Assembly: GCA_039208375.1 (NCBI GenBank)
Contig: JBCCRC010000012.1
Location: 1 to 64,000 of the forward strand
Length of the DNA stretch: 64,000 nucleotides
Source of the DNA: JANQPC01 sp039208375
Lineage (GTDB): Bacteria > Pseudomonadota > Alphaproteobacteria > Rhodobacterales > Rhodobacteraceae
Direction of reading: 5' to 3'
Shown: positions 35,113 through 43,145 of the stretch, piece after piece
Layout of the letters: every line of letters starts with the position of its first letter
Numbering within the stretch: position 1 is the first letter of the stretch
Translations under genes and position numbers: made by a program
The notes under the pieces: generated by a model
Database searches by the model: none
Told to the model about the DNA's origin: nothing
The model's input: only the letters and a program-made list of their open reading frames with translations

Positions 35113-35137
35113 AATAAATAAAAGTGATTTATAAATT
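35113..35137. promoter_or_regulatory. Palindromic operator candidate between frcB and the ROK regulator
   Basis: A near-perfect A/T palindrome, AATAAATAAA (35113-35122), five bases, then TTTATAAATT (35128-35137), lies in the 130-nt region between divergent frcB and the ROK gene. The inner ATAAA-N5-TTTAT half-sites match perfectly. Runs of A/T like this are typical ROK-repressor targets. Binding is inferred. Confidence 0.5.
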
Positions 35138-35186
35138 GACAGGGCCGACGTGACCACACACGATGCAGGAGGAGGTTCATTGCCCT

Positions 35187-36365
35187 GTGGTGCAAAACGA
35201 CACGCTCATTCGTTATCCTGCCGGTGGATCAAACCAATCGGGCCTGCGCGATCAGAACGCTCGGCTGGTGCTTTCATATTTGCGCCGCCACGGCGCGCTA
35301 CCTAGTGCCGAGATTGCGCGCCGTTCGGGGCTTTCAGCCCAAACCGTATCAAACATCATCCGAGCTTTAACGGCAGACGGGTTGATCGCGCGAGGGGCTG
35401 CCATCAAGGGCAAGGTGGGCAAGCCGTCGATCCCCGTCGGGCTTAACGCGGAAGGCGTGCTTTCCTTTGGGCTCAGTATCGGGCGGCGGGCCACCGAGCT
35501 TGTATTGGTGGATTTCGACGGCACCGTGATCGACAGCCGCGCCATCACATACCCCTTTCCGGTTATTGATGACGTGTTCGCGTTTCTTCGTGACAGCAGC
35601 GACGCGATCATGGCCTCGCGGCCGGGCGCCCCTCGGCTTCTGGCCGGAATCGGTGTGGCTCGCCCCAACAATATCTGGCAGTGGCTCGAAGTCGTGAACG
35701 CACCGGCCGCGGCGCTGCGGGCCTGGCGCGATCTTGATCTAAAGCAGGCTGTCGCTAGGGCAGCAGGCGTCGAGGCGTTCATCGAGAACGATGCAACTTC
35801 GGCCTGCGTCGCGGAGCATCTTCAGGGCAGGGGGTCGGAGTTCTCTGATTTCGCCTACATCTTCATGGGCGCATTTGTGGGCGGCGGCCTCGTGCTGAAT
35901 GGCACGGTTGTCTCGGGCGCCACGCGAAATGCCGCAGCGCTCGGCCCGCTTCCGGTGACCTTGCCCGATGGCGGGGTGACCCAGTTGTTGAACGTTGCAT
36001 CGCTTCATGTGCTCGAGACCGCGCTGGTGTCGCGCGGTATCGAACCCGGCGCGCTTCGGGCCAATCCTGCCGACTGGTCGGCATATGAGGCTGATCTGGC
36101 GCCGTGGATCGAAAACACCGCCCGCTACCTGGCCTTTGTTGCCGCCGCGGTGGGATCGATCGTTGAAGTTGAGGCGGTTCTGATCGACGGCGCGATGCCC
36201 GAAGACGTGCGCGCCCGGCTAACGGACGCAACGCGACGGGCCTTTGCCGGGCTCGATGCAACGGGGATCGAACCGTTGCGGATCGAAGAGGCGGCAGTGG
36301 GCCGGCGCGCCCGATCCATAGGCGCCGCGCTTTTGCCGATCCACGCCCGTTACTTCGTGGCCTGA
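35187..36365 (+). CDS. ROK-family transcriptional regulator of the frc operon
   Basis: The protein (392 residues from GTG 35187; ATG 35163 gives 400) has an N-terminal winged helix (NARLVLSYLRRHGALPSAEI, then ARRSGLSAQTVSNIIRALTA) and a ROK sugar-kinase-like domain with DFDGTVIDSR, GIGVARPNN, FIENDATSACVAEHL and FMGAFVGGGLVLNG. The ROK zinc motif (C-x-C-G-x-x-G-C) expected after the NAAALGPLPV segment is absent. It is divergent from frcB and probably represses it, with a sugar or sugar phosphate as inducer. GGAGG at 35171-35175 favours the GTG start, with a rather long 11-nt spacing. Confidence 0.85.
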   Translation: MVQNDTLIRYPAGGSNQSGLRDQNARLVLSYLRRHGALPSAEIARRSGLSAQTVSNIIRALTADGLIARGAAIKGKVGKPSIPVGLNAEGVLSFGLSIGRRATELVLVDFDGTVIDSRAITYPFPVIDDVFAFLRDSSDAIMASRPGAPRLLAGIGVARPNNIWQWLEVVNAPAAALRAWRDLDLKQAVARAAGVEAFIENDATSACVAEHLQGRGSEFSDFAYIFMGAFVGGGLVLNGTVVSGATRNAAALGPLPVTLPDGGVTQLLNVASLHVLETALVSRGIEPGALRANPADWSAYEADLAPWIENTARYLAFVAAAVGSIVEVEAVLIDGAMPEDVRARLTDATRRAFAGLDATGIEPLRIEEAAVGRRARSIGAALLPIHARYFVA

Positions 36366-37879
36366 CCCAACGCAAAAAGCCCCGCATGGGTTGCTCGCAG
36401 GGCGTTCTTCTGCACCTTGCCCATGGCGTTGCGCGGCAGCGCTTCGACAAACACGAATACGCGGGGCTGTTTGAAACGCGCAAGCGCCCTAGAACACGCG
36501 CCAGAAAGCACGGCCTCGGAAGGGGCTTGGCCAGGCTCTGCCACAATCACCGCCACTGGGCTTTCGCCGAAATCAGGGTGAGGGACCCCGATCACCGCGC
36601 TTTCCAGCACCCCAGGCTGGGCGTCCAGCACCAGCTCGATCTCCTTGGGGTAGATGTTGTAGCCGCCAGAGATGATGAGATCCTTGCTGCGACCGACGAT
36701 CTGAATGTAGCCGTCCGCATCAAAGCGCCCGAGATCGCCAGTAAGAAAGAACCCGTTTTCACGCAACTCTGCCGCGGTTTTCTCAGGCATCTCCCAATAG
36801 CCTGCGAAAACGTTGGGGCCGCGCACTTCGATCTGTCCGACGTCGCCCTGCGGCAGGGGCGCACCTGTATCGGGGTCGGTGACCTTCACCTCCACCCCGG
36901 GCAGTGGCGGCCCCACCGTTCCTGCCCGCCGTGGCCCGTCATACGGGTTCGACGTGTTCATGTTGGTTTCCGTCATTCCATACCGTTCCAGGATGCGGTG
37001 CCCGGTCTGCGCCTCGAATTGCCGGTGCGTTTCTTCGAGCAGGGGCGCGCTGCCGGACACAAACAGGCGCATGTGTTGGGCAGCGTCGCGAGCGAAGCGC
37101 GGATCGCCCAAAAGCCGAGTGTAGAAGGTGGGTACGCCCATCATCACCGTTGCGCTGGGCAGGGCGGCAAGCACAGCATCGGGATCAAACTTTGGCAGGA
37201 AGATCATCGCGCCCCCTGCCACAAGCGTGACGTTAGTGGCCACGAAAAGCCCATGGGTGTGAAAGATCGGCAGGGCGTGGAGAAGCACGTCATCGGCCGT
37301 GAAACGCCACGCCTCAGCCAGGACCTGCGCGTTGGAAATCAGGTTTGTCTGCGTCAGCATCGCGCCTTTGGAGCGGCCCGTCGTGCCAGACGTGTAAAGA
37401 AGCGCGGCAAGATCGTCTGCGGCGCGGCCTATTGTGGCGAAGCTCTCCGGCGCCCTATGGGCTTCGTCCGCAAGCGTTCCACCTCCCGAGTCATTAAGGG
37501 TCAGGAGCGTCGCTCCGACGGTATCGGCCACCCGCGTGAGGACTTCAGCATCGGCGGGGTCGCATACCAACACCTTGGCGCGGCTGTTTTCGACGAAGTA
37601 GCTTACCTCCCCAACAGTGTAGGCGGGGTTCAATGGCAGGAATACCGCGCCTGCCTGTGCGGTGGCGGCGAAGAGGGCAAGGGCATCGGGCGATTTTGGG
37701 ATTTGCGCCGCAACTCTGTCGCCCGCTACCACGCCACGTTCGGCCAGCACATTTGCGAACTGCGCAGCGCGCGCGAGGAACGTGCGATATGAGATTGTGC
37801 TGCCGTCGGCGAGGTGCAGAAACGGTGCCGTGCTGCCCGCATGCGGCGCAAAGAGCCTGTCAAAAAGCGGGTTGGGCAT
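36350..37879 (-). CDS. matB: Malonyl-CoA synthetase
   Basis: The 509-residue acyl-adenylate-forming enzyme has the P-loop-like LLYTSGTTGRSKGAMLTQTN (about 171-190), ALPIFHTHGLFVATNV, VPTFYTRLL (the Arg is a malonate contact in MatB structures), ERYGMTETNMNTSNPYDGPR, GDLGRFDADGYIQIVGRSKD and the C-terminal catalytic lysine in PRNAMGKVQKNAL. The MTETNMNTSNP segment is specific for MatB rather than generic acyl-CoA synthetases. It makes malonyl-CoA from malonate, ATP and CoA. It is the last gene of the run that begins with the sugar ABC importer, 9 nt after an unknown gene, and overlaps the ROK gene end by 16 nt. Confidence 0.92.
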   Translation of the reverse strand: MPNPLFDRLFAPHAGSTAPFLHLADGSTISYRTFLARAAQFANVLAERGVVAGDRVAAQIPKSPDALALFAATAQAGAVFLPLNPAYTVGEVSYFVENSRAKVLVCDPADAEVLTRVADTVGATLLTLNDSGGGTLADEAHRAPESFATIGRAADDLAALLYTSGTTGRSKGAMLTQTNLISNAQVLAEAWRFTADDVLLHALPIFHTHGLFVATNVTLVAGGAMIFLPKFDPDAVLAALPSATVMMGVPTFYTRLLGDPRFARDAAQHMRLFVSGSAPLLEETHRQFEAQTGHRILERYGMTETNMNTSNPYDGPRRAGTVGPPLPGVEVKVTDPDTGAPLPQGDVGQIEVRGPNVFAGYWEMPEKTAAELRENGFFLTGDLGRFDADGYIQIVGRSKDLIISGGYNIYPKEIELVLDAQPGVLESAVIGVPHPDFGESPVAVIVAEPGQAPSEAVLSGACSRALARFKQPRVFVFVEALPRNAMGKVQKNALRATHAGLFALGQATK

Positions 37880-37888
37880 GATCGGCGA

Positions 37889-38500
37889 CTAGTCTTGCGG
37901 GATTTCCCTGGCTTCGAAAAAGCGCTCGGCGATCGCGCGCACGCGGCCGGTGCGGAAGATCTGCGGCATCTCCCACTCCGGGGCATCGCCTGCGAAGAGA
38001 TCAAGAAAGGCGATGGCAAGAGAGGGGTCGTTGGCGACGTTTTCGCGAAAGCTCCACCACGTGCGCGGGTCCGTCAGGGCGTCGCCGGGGTGCTGGATTT
38101 CGTGAAACTCATTCTCCAGAACGAGCCCGCGTACGTTCAGGCAAAAGGCCACGTAGAGGTATCCTTCGGGCCAGAAGTAAGCGGGGTTCGACTGGTCTGC
38201 ACCTTCCGGGCTTGCTTCAACGGCGACCGGTTTTTGCGAGACAAGCGTGCGCAGCATCAGCCCCGCTGCAAAGCCCACGTAGGCCACCTTATCATCCGAT
38301 GAGGCCGGTTTCTGGGCGTTGAACGCCTTCAGCCAATCCACGAATACCGCGGCGAGTTTGTCCTCATCTACCGCGTAGCGATTGCCGGTTTCTTCCTCGG
38401 TGCGTGCGACCTGGCCCTCGAACGCGCCCAGAAACCAGCGCAGGCGCTGGGCCGCCTTGTGAAGCGGCTGATCGGCGAGGGAAAGATCCTGGCTGGACAT
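37889..38500 (-). CDS. Hypothetical protein, 203 residues
   Basis: No family recognised. From ATG 38500 (AAGGTG upstream; GTG 38506 is two codons earlier) the protein is soluble and mixed alpha/beta. It has an N-terminal helical segment (DQPLHKAAQRLRWFLGAFEG), YFWPEGYLYVAFCLNVRGLV, and DPRTWWSFRENVANDPSLAI in the middle, ending in AIAERFFEAREIPQD. There is no signal peptide, cysteine cluster or P-loop. It starts 9 nt after the preceding unknown gene and ends 9 nt before matB, so all three are probably co-transcribed. Codon use is like its neighbours. Confidence 0.75.
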   Translation of the reverse strand: MSSQDLSLADQPLHKAAQRLRWFLGAFEGQVARTEEETGNRYAVDEDKLAAVFVDWLKAFNAQKPASSDDKVAYVGFAAGLMLRTLVSQKPVAVEASPEGADQSNPAYFWPEGYLYVAFCLNVRGLVLENEFHEIQHPGDALTDPRTWWSFRENVANDPSLAIAFLDLFAGDAPEWEMPQIFRTGRVRAIAERFFEAREIPQD

Positions 38501-38509
38501 GAGCACACC

Positions 38510-39211
38510 TTACAGGTGGGCCGACAGTTGCTGCAACTGCCGTGCCAGCTGGCCGGGTTCTTCCACCGCAGTAAGCACATCGGCCTGGAGCGCCCGGCTG
38601 AGCGCCAACGCAAGGTCAAGCAGGCGCTCTTCTTCCTCAAGCGTTTCCCCGCGGATCGCCAAAAGCCAAACCATCGCCGCAACGAGCGCAGTATCGATCT
38701 CGCGCTGTTCTTCGGGCGAATGGTGGCGGGTCACTCCGGGTGCGCGCCCGATGGCGCCAGAGGTGCGGATCGCGCTCAGCAGGTTTGCGGCCCGCTCCGC
38801 CGCCGTTTCCCCCGCAATTGCAGGCGCGCCCGAAAGCTGGGCCGCGAGGATCGTTTCGCTGACCATCTGGTGATGGGGCAGATCGCAGGCCTGGCGCACC
38901 CGTTCCCAGGCGAAGGCCAGCACCATCGCGCAGGTTTCAGCCCTGGCGCCATCGCCTTCTTTGCCCATCAGCACATCCGAGGCGACCGAAATCTCAGCCA
39001 TGCCGATAGCTCCGCTTATGAAACGGTGGCCAGCGTCATCGAGGGCTTTCAGCGCACCTTCGAAAGGGCGGCGCAGTGGTTCGGGAAGCAAGTTTGCGAC
39101 CGGTTCGAGCATATCTTCGGTCAAGTCCGCCAAAGTTGCCACTCCGCGCATGGCATCGCGCAGCGGCATCTGAAAGGCCGTGGCAGGCGGGAATGGCGAG
39201 GGCGGGCGCAT
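38510..39211 (-). CDS. Hypothetical protein, 233 residues, mostly helical
   Basis: No family recognised. The sequence is rich in Ala, Leu and Glu and predicts as largely alpha-helical: MRGVATLADLTEDMLEPVAN, LRRPFEGALKALDDAGHRFI, AMVLAFAWERVRQACDLPHH and LEEEERLLDLALALSRALQA. It has no membrane segment or signal peptide. The start may be ATG 39211 or ATG 39169. It lies 37 nt after the PfkB kinase gene and directly before another unknown gene and matB. Together the two unknowns form a conserved-looking pair between a sugar-kinase/ABC operon and matB. Confidence 0.72.
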   Translation of the reverse strand: MRPPSPFPPATAFQMPLRDAMRGVATLADLTEDMLEPVANLLPEPLRRPFEGALKALDDAGHRFISGAIGMAEISVASDVLMGKEGDGARAETCAMVLAFAWERVRQACDLPHHQMVSETILAAQLSGAPAIAGETAAERAANLLSAIRTSGAIGRAPGVTRHHSPEEQREIDTALVAAMVWLLAIRGETLEEEERLLDLALALSRALQADVLTAVEEPGQLARQLQQLSAHL

Positions 39212-39248
39212 TGTATGAACTTTTATCGGAGCAGGTTACCTGTGCCTA

Positions 39249-40190
39249 TCACCGCGTTGGGGTATTTTCCATGAAGCTGAGCGTGCTGGCCAGATCGGCC
39301 ACCACCGCCTGGCTACCAAGCCCCATTGCGTTCTGCGCTGACGAGGCCTGTCCAAGCCGAATACAGTCCTCAATCGAGCGGCCAAGATGAAGCCCGGTTG
39401 CAAAGCCCGCATTAAAGCAATCGCCGCATCCACAGGTGCACACCACGTCAATTGCATAGGCGGGGACGTCGATCTTGGTGCCGGCCCGGTCGCGATACAT
39501 CGCCCCTTGCGCCCCAAGGGTCAGAATGATTGCGCCTGCGCCCTGATCGAGTAGGAAGCTGGCAATATCCTCAAAATCAGTGAGGCCCGAAAGCGCCATC
39601 GCCTCTTCTTCCGAAGGCATGAAGTAGTCGGTACTGGCTAGGAGCGGCTTGATAAGTGGCAGATCATCGGGGGTTGAGGCAAAAACGTCGAGCGTGGTGG
39701 TGCACCCCCTGCGGCGCGCTTCGGCCATCACTTCGGCGTTGCGGCCCTTATCCATCGCATCCATAAGCCCCACGCCACCCACATGGAAGATCTTGGTGTC
39801 GAGCACGTCATCAAGGGCTGCGTCATCGACATAGAAGCCAGCTGTTGCGCCCCGTTTGTGAAGCGCGGGGCGCGCACCATCCGGCCGGGTTGTGACAATG
39901 CTTGACGAGGTCATATGATCCGCGCAGCGCTGCATATGCTTTGTGTTGACGTCAAAGTCGCTGAGACGACGTAGCACCCAATCGCCCATGAGATCGTTGC
40001 CGATGCCGCCGACGGCCTGCACTGTCAGCCCGTGCTTTGCCGCCACGATTGCGGCCGATCCCGCGGCGCCCGAAACGGCAAGCGCAAAATCGTCAACAAA
40101 GTAAGTGCCGCCACCTGGCGGGATATCGGTCACCGGCCGACACAGCGCATCGAACGTGTAGAACCCCATCGAGGTGTAGTCGAACCGCAT
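39249..40190 (-). CDS. PfkB/ribokinase-family carbohydrate kinase
   Basis: The 313-residue protein has the PfkB layout: an N-terminal AVSGAAGSAAIVAAKHGLTV and GGIGNDLMGDWVLRRL (PfkB signature 1 region), TLDVFASTPDDL, DYFMPSEEEAMALSG and ILTLGAQGAM. The active-site segment DVVCTCGCGDCFNAGFATGL aligns with the usual D-T-T-G-A-G-D-x-F: the catalytic Asp and anion-hole Gly are kept but Ala is replaced by Cys, with Cys also at two further positions. It probably phosphorylates the sugar imported by the ABC system encoded 16 nt upstream. The exact sugar is unknown. Confidence 0.87.
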   Translation of the reverse strand: MRFDYTSMGFYTFDALCRPVTDIPPGGGTYFVDDFALAVSGAAGSAAIVAAKHGLTVQAVGGIGNDLMGDWVLRRLSDFDVNTKHMQRCADHMTSSSIVTTRPDGARPALHKRGATAGFYVDDAALDDVLDTKIFHVGGVGLMDAMDKGRNAEVMAEARRRGCTTTLDVFASTPDDLPLIKPLLASTDYFMPSEEEAMALSGLTDFEDIASFLLDQGAGAIILTLGAQGAMYRDRAGTKIDVPAYAIDVVCTCGCGDCFNAGFATGLHLGRSIEDCIRLGQASSAQNAMGLGSQAVVADLASTLSFMENTPTR

Positions 40191-40206
40191 CGCTGACCCT
40201 TTTACG

Positions 40207-41256
40207 CTAGCGCAACCGCGCTCCGGTTACTGAATTGAAGAGGTATATGTGCGCAGGGTCGAACGCTACAGCGGCAGAGCTGTCAAGATCGGCACGGTAG
40301 GTCCGGGGGGCCTTGATCTCTAAAAGCTTGTCACCGGTCTTGAGAGTAAGGAAGGTCATGTCGCCCGTGGGTTCCACGCCATAGACGGTGCCGCTGGCGT
40401 GGGTGACGTCGCCCCCCACATAGCAGTCTTCTGGCCGTACGCCCAAGGTGACCGTCCCGCCATGCGCGCCTCCAAGGCCGCGTACGGTGACGCCCGGGGC
40501 AGTGAAGGTGCCATCGGCCAACGTGCCCTCGATCAAATTCATAGGGGGCGCGCCGATAAACCCCGCCACAAAGGTGTTCGCGGGATCGGAATAGATCTCA
40601 TCCGGCGTGCCAATCTGCTGGATCGCGCCCGATTGCATGATCACGATCCGGTCGGCAAGCGTCATCGCCTCGATCTGATCGTGGGTCACGTAAACTGTCG
40701 TGATCCGCAGTTCGCGCTGGATGTGCTTGATCTGCACGCGCATCGCCTGGCGCAGCTTGGCATCCAGGTTCGAAAGCGGCTCGTCCATCAGAAACGCTTG
40801 CGGTTGTCGCACAATGGCGCGGGCGAGCGCCGCGCGCTGCCGCTGGCCGCCCGAGAGCGCGCCGGGTTTCCGATCCAGGTAATCTGAAAGCTCTGTCATC
40901 CCTGCGGCTTCGCGCACGAGACGATCCTGTTCGCCCTTTGCCACGCCGCGCATTCGCAAGGGAAAGCGAATGTTCTCGTAAATCGACATGTTGGGGTAGA
41001 GCGCATAGCCCTGAAACACCATCGCTACATCGCGGTCGCGCGCGTCGATCTCGTTCATTACCTCGCCATCCATGCGCACTTCGCCCTCGCTTGGGTCTTC
41101 CAGCCCCGCGATCATGCGCATCGTCGTTGTCTTGCCACAGCCCGAGGGCCCGAGGAACACAACGAATTCCTCATCGGCGATGTCGATGTTCACATCGCGC
41201 ACGCCCCACACATCGCCCCATCGCTTCTGGATGCCCTCAAGCTCGATCCGCGCCAT
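40207..41256 (-). CDS. Sugar ABC transporter ATP-binding protein (MalK/UgpC type)
   Basis: From ATG 41256 (CAGGAGCAGGGA upstream) the product is 349 residues: Walker A LGPSGCGKTT, Q-loop MVFQGYALYPNM, signature LSGGQRQRAALARAI, Walker B AFLMDEPLSNLD, switch VTHDQIEAMTLADR. The C-terminal MalK-type regulatory TOBE domain (GTPDEIYSDPANTFVAGFIG, LGVRPEDCYVG) follows. This is the CUT1 class energising subunit for the two permeases encoded upstream. A frame extension to 41601 runs antisense-like through the permease gene and is rejected. Confidence 0.92.
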   Translation of the reverse strand: MARIELEGIQKRWGDVWGVRDVNIDIADEEFVVFLGPSGCGKTTTMRMIAGLEDPSEGEVRMDGEVMNEIDARDRDVAMVFQGYALYPNMSIYENIRFPLRMRGVAKGEQDRLVREAAGMTELSDYLDRKPGALSGGQRQRAALARAIVRQPQAFLMDEPLSNLDAKLRQAMRVQIKHIQRELRITTVYVTHDQIEAMTLADRIVIMQSGAIQQIGTPDEIYSDPANTFVAGFIGAPPMNLIEGTLADGTFTAPGVTVRGLGGAHGGTVTLGVRPEDCYVGGDVTHASGTVYGVEPTGDMTFLTLKTGDKLLEIKAPRTYRADLDSSAAVAFDPAHIYLFNSVTGARLR

Positions 41257-41315
41257 TCCCTGCTCCTGTACGCCCGCCCGCGGGCGCCTAACCTTAAGTG
41301 TGCCGCCCCCGGCAC

Positions 41316-42158
41316 TTATCCTTTCACCGCGCCCATGGTGAGGCCGCGGCTGAGGTGTTTCTGGATCGCCACGACAACGAGGAACACCGGCACAAAGGCC
41401 AGGAAGGCCACAAGCGCTATGGCGTTGTAGATCACGCCATCGGACCCACCGGTGAAATTCGCGAGCGCAACGGACATGGTGTAGGCATCGGGTGTTGAGG
41501 CGATCAGCAGCGTGAAGAGAAATTCGTTGATCGCGAAGATCATCGCGATGACAGATGCGGTGATGATCCCCGGCAGCACGGCGGGTATGATGATTTCCCA
41601 CAAGATACGCAGGTCGGACGCGCCGTCGGTACGCGCGGCGTCTTCAAGCTCCTTTGGGATGTCCAACATGTAGGACCGGATGATCCACGTCACCACGCTG
41701 AGGTTGATGGCGGCGTAGACGAACATCAACGCCCAGATCGTATCGAGCAGCCCCGCGTTCCGAAATAGGAAGAAGATCGGGATCGCCACGATCGCGGGGG
41801 CCATCATCCGGGTGGAGAGGATGTAGAACGCGATATCGTCCCGCCCCCGGAACTGGTAGCGCGAGAGCGCGAAAGCCGCCGGGATCGCGAGCACCAGATC
41901 GATCAGCACCGAGCCGAAGATCGCCAGAACCGAGTTCCTGAGATACTTCCCCATCGGCCAGTCTTCCCAGATCATGTGCCAGGCATCGAGCGAGAAGGTG
42001 GGCCAGTAGATCGGTCGCGGAGTGATGATTTCTACCCGCGGGCGCAGGCCGATAGAGAGGAACCAGACCACGGGCAACAGGCAGAAAAGGGCCCAGGCCC
42101 CAAGGATCAGGTAGCGGATGAACCGGCTTTCGCCCTTCGATCTGCGCGCCGCCGCCAT
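41316..42158 (-). CDS. Sugar ABC transporter permease (MalG-like)
   Basis: The 280-residue inner-membrane protein has six helices and the cytoplasmic EAA loop ELEDAARTDGASDLRILWEI that docks on the ATPase. Other CUT1 MalG-type features are the periplasmic segment after helix 1 (RPRVEIITPRPIYWPTFSLD) and the C-terminal IQKHLSRGLTMGAVKG. It starts 3 nt after the other permease gene and is followed after 59 nt by the ATPase gene. The substrate is not evident from sequence; CUT1 systems carry oligosaccharides, sugar alcohols or glycerol phosphates. Confidence 0.92.
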   Translation of the reverse strand: MAAARRSKGESRFIRYLILGAWALFCLLPVVWFLSIGLRPRVEIITPRPIYWPTFSLDAWHMIWEDWPMGKYLRNSVLAIFGSVLIDLVLAIPAAFALSRYQFRGRDDIAFYILSTRMMAPAIVAIPIFFLFRNAGLLDTIWALMFVYAAINLSVVTWIIRSYMLDIPKELEDAARTDGASDLRILWEIIIPAVLPGIITASVIAMIFAINEFLFTLLIASTPDAYTMSVALANFTGGSDGVIYNAIALVAFLAFVPVFLVVVAIQKHLSRGLTMGAVKG

Positions 42159-42161
42159 GCC

Positions 42162-43106
42162 TTAAGCCCTCGCGGAGACGAAGGCGCGTTTCACCAGCAC
42201 TTGCGCCACGATGATGGTGAGAATCAGCATGATAACGGAGGCCGCCGAGGCATAGCCAAAGTTGAAGAATTTGAAGCCGGTTCGGTAGATGAAGTAGCTG
42301 ATCGTCTCGGTTCCAAAGGCCGGGCCGCCCTTGGTGATGATAAAGACGTTGGTGAACATCGTGGTGATGTCGATCCCCCTCAGGATCAGCGCGACAGCGA
42401 TCACCGGCTTGATCAGTGGCAAAGAGATATTCCAGAAAATCGCAAACCATGAAGCGCCATCAAGGCGCGCAGCTTCTTCCACCTCTTCATCCTGCGCCTG
42501 AAGGGCGGCGACGAAGATGATGAACAAAAACGGCGTCCACTGCCAGACATCGGCGAGGATCAAAAGCCCCCGGCTCATCCAGACCGAGGATTGGATAGCA
42601 AGGTTGGTTTCGATTAGCCCGATGCGGATCAGCAGATCCGAGAATACGCGGCCATCGAGGAAAAAGAGTTTGTAGATGAAGGCCACCGCGGAGGGCATGA
42701 AGAGCATCGGGATCAGGAAGATGATCCGCCAGCCCTGCACCCAAGGGTCTCGATAGGCGTGATAGGCCAGGGTCAGCGCCAGGAGGCATTGCAGCGTCAG
42801 TGAAATCGAACCGATTACGAAGGTGTTCCAGAGCGCATTCCAGAACTGCCAGTCGTTGAAAAGATTGACATAATTATCAAAACCAACCGGTCGCCAGGGC
42901 CCGAACTTTACGGCGTAGAAGCTTTGTACGATGGCGAAAATGCCCGGGTAGAGCGTGATCACCAGTAAGTATAGCACGGCTGGTGCGACCAGCAGGTACG
43001 GAAACCATGCCTTTAGCCGCTTGCTCCGGCGCTTGAAGCTGCGCCGGGGGCGGGCTGCCGGGGCGGCTTGCGCCGCCCCGGCATTCGGCAGGGAGGAATC
43101 CGTCAT
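42162..43106 (-). CDS. Sugar ABC transporter permease (MalF-like)
   Basis: The 314-residue inner-membrane protein has a basic, Ala/Pro-rich N-terminus, then six helices (WFPYLLVAPAVLYLLVITLY onward). The EAA loop is EVEEAARLDGASWFAIFWNI and a conserved TNVFIITKGGPAFGTETISY follows. It pairs with the adjacent MalG-like permease to form the channel. It starts 39 nt after the substrate-binding protein gene. The C-terminal IIVAQVLVKRAFVSARA is short, as in permeases for monosaccharides or polyols. Confidence 0.92.
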   Translation of the reverse strand: MTDSSLPNAGAAQAAPAARPRRSFKRRSKRLKAWFPYLLVAPAVLYLLVITLYPGIFAIVQSFYAVKFGPWRPVGFDNYVNLFNDWQFWNALWNTFVIGSISLTLQCLLALTLAYHAYRDPWVQGWRIIFLIPMLFMPSAVAFIYKLFFLDGRVFSDLLIRIGLIETNLAIQSSVWMSRGLLILADVWQWTPFLFIIFVAALQAQDEEVEEAARLDGASWFAIFWNISLPLIKPVIAVALILRGIDITTMFTNVFIITKGGPAFGTETISYFIYRTGFKFFNFGYASAASVIMLILTIIVAQVLVKRAFVSARA

Positions 43107-43145
43107 TCCTGAAACCTGTGTCGCTTTCGTTTCCCGCGGGCGGGA

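Noticed and set aside
36386..37792. Long open frame (468 codons) on the plus strand opposite matB
   Set aside because: It lies wholly antisense to a clear MatB gene, has low-complexity basic composition and no recognisable domain; high GC content leaves the opposite strand open.
41257..41601. N-terminal extension of the sugar ABC ATPase
   Set aside because: The extension overlaps the MalG-like permease gene and has His/Arg-rich shadow composition; ATG 41256 has a good ribosome binding site and starts the family homology.
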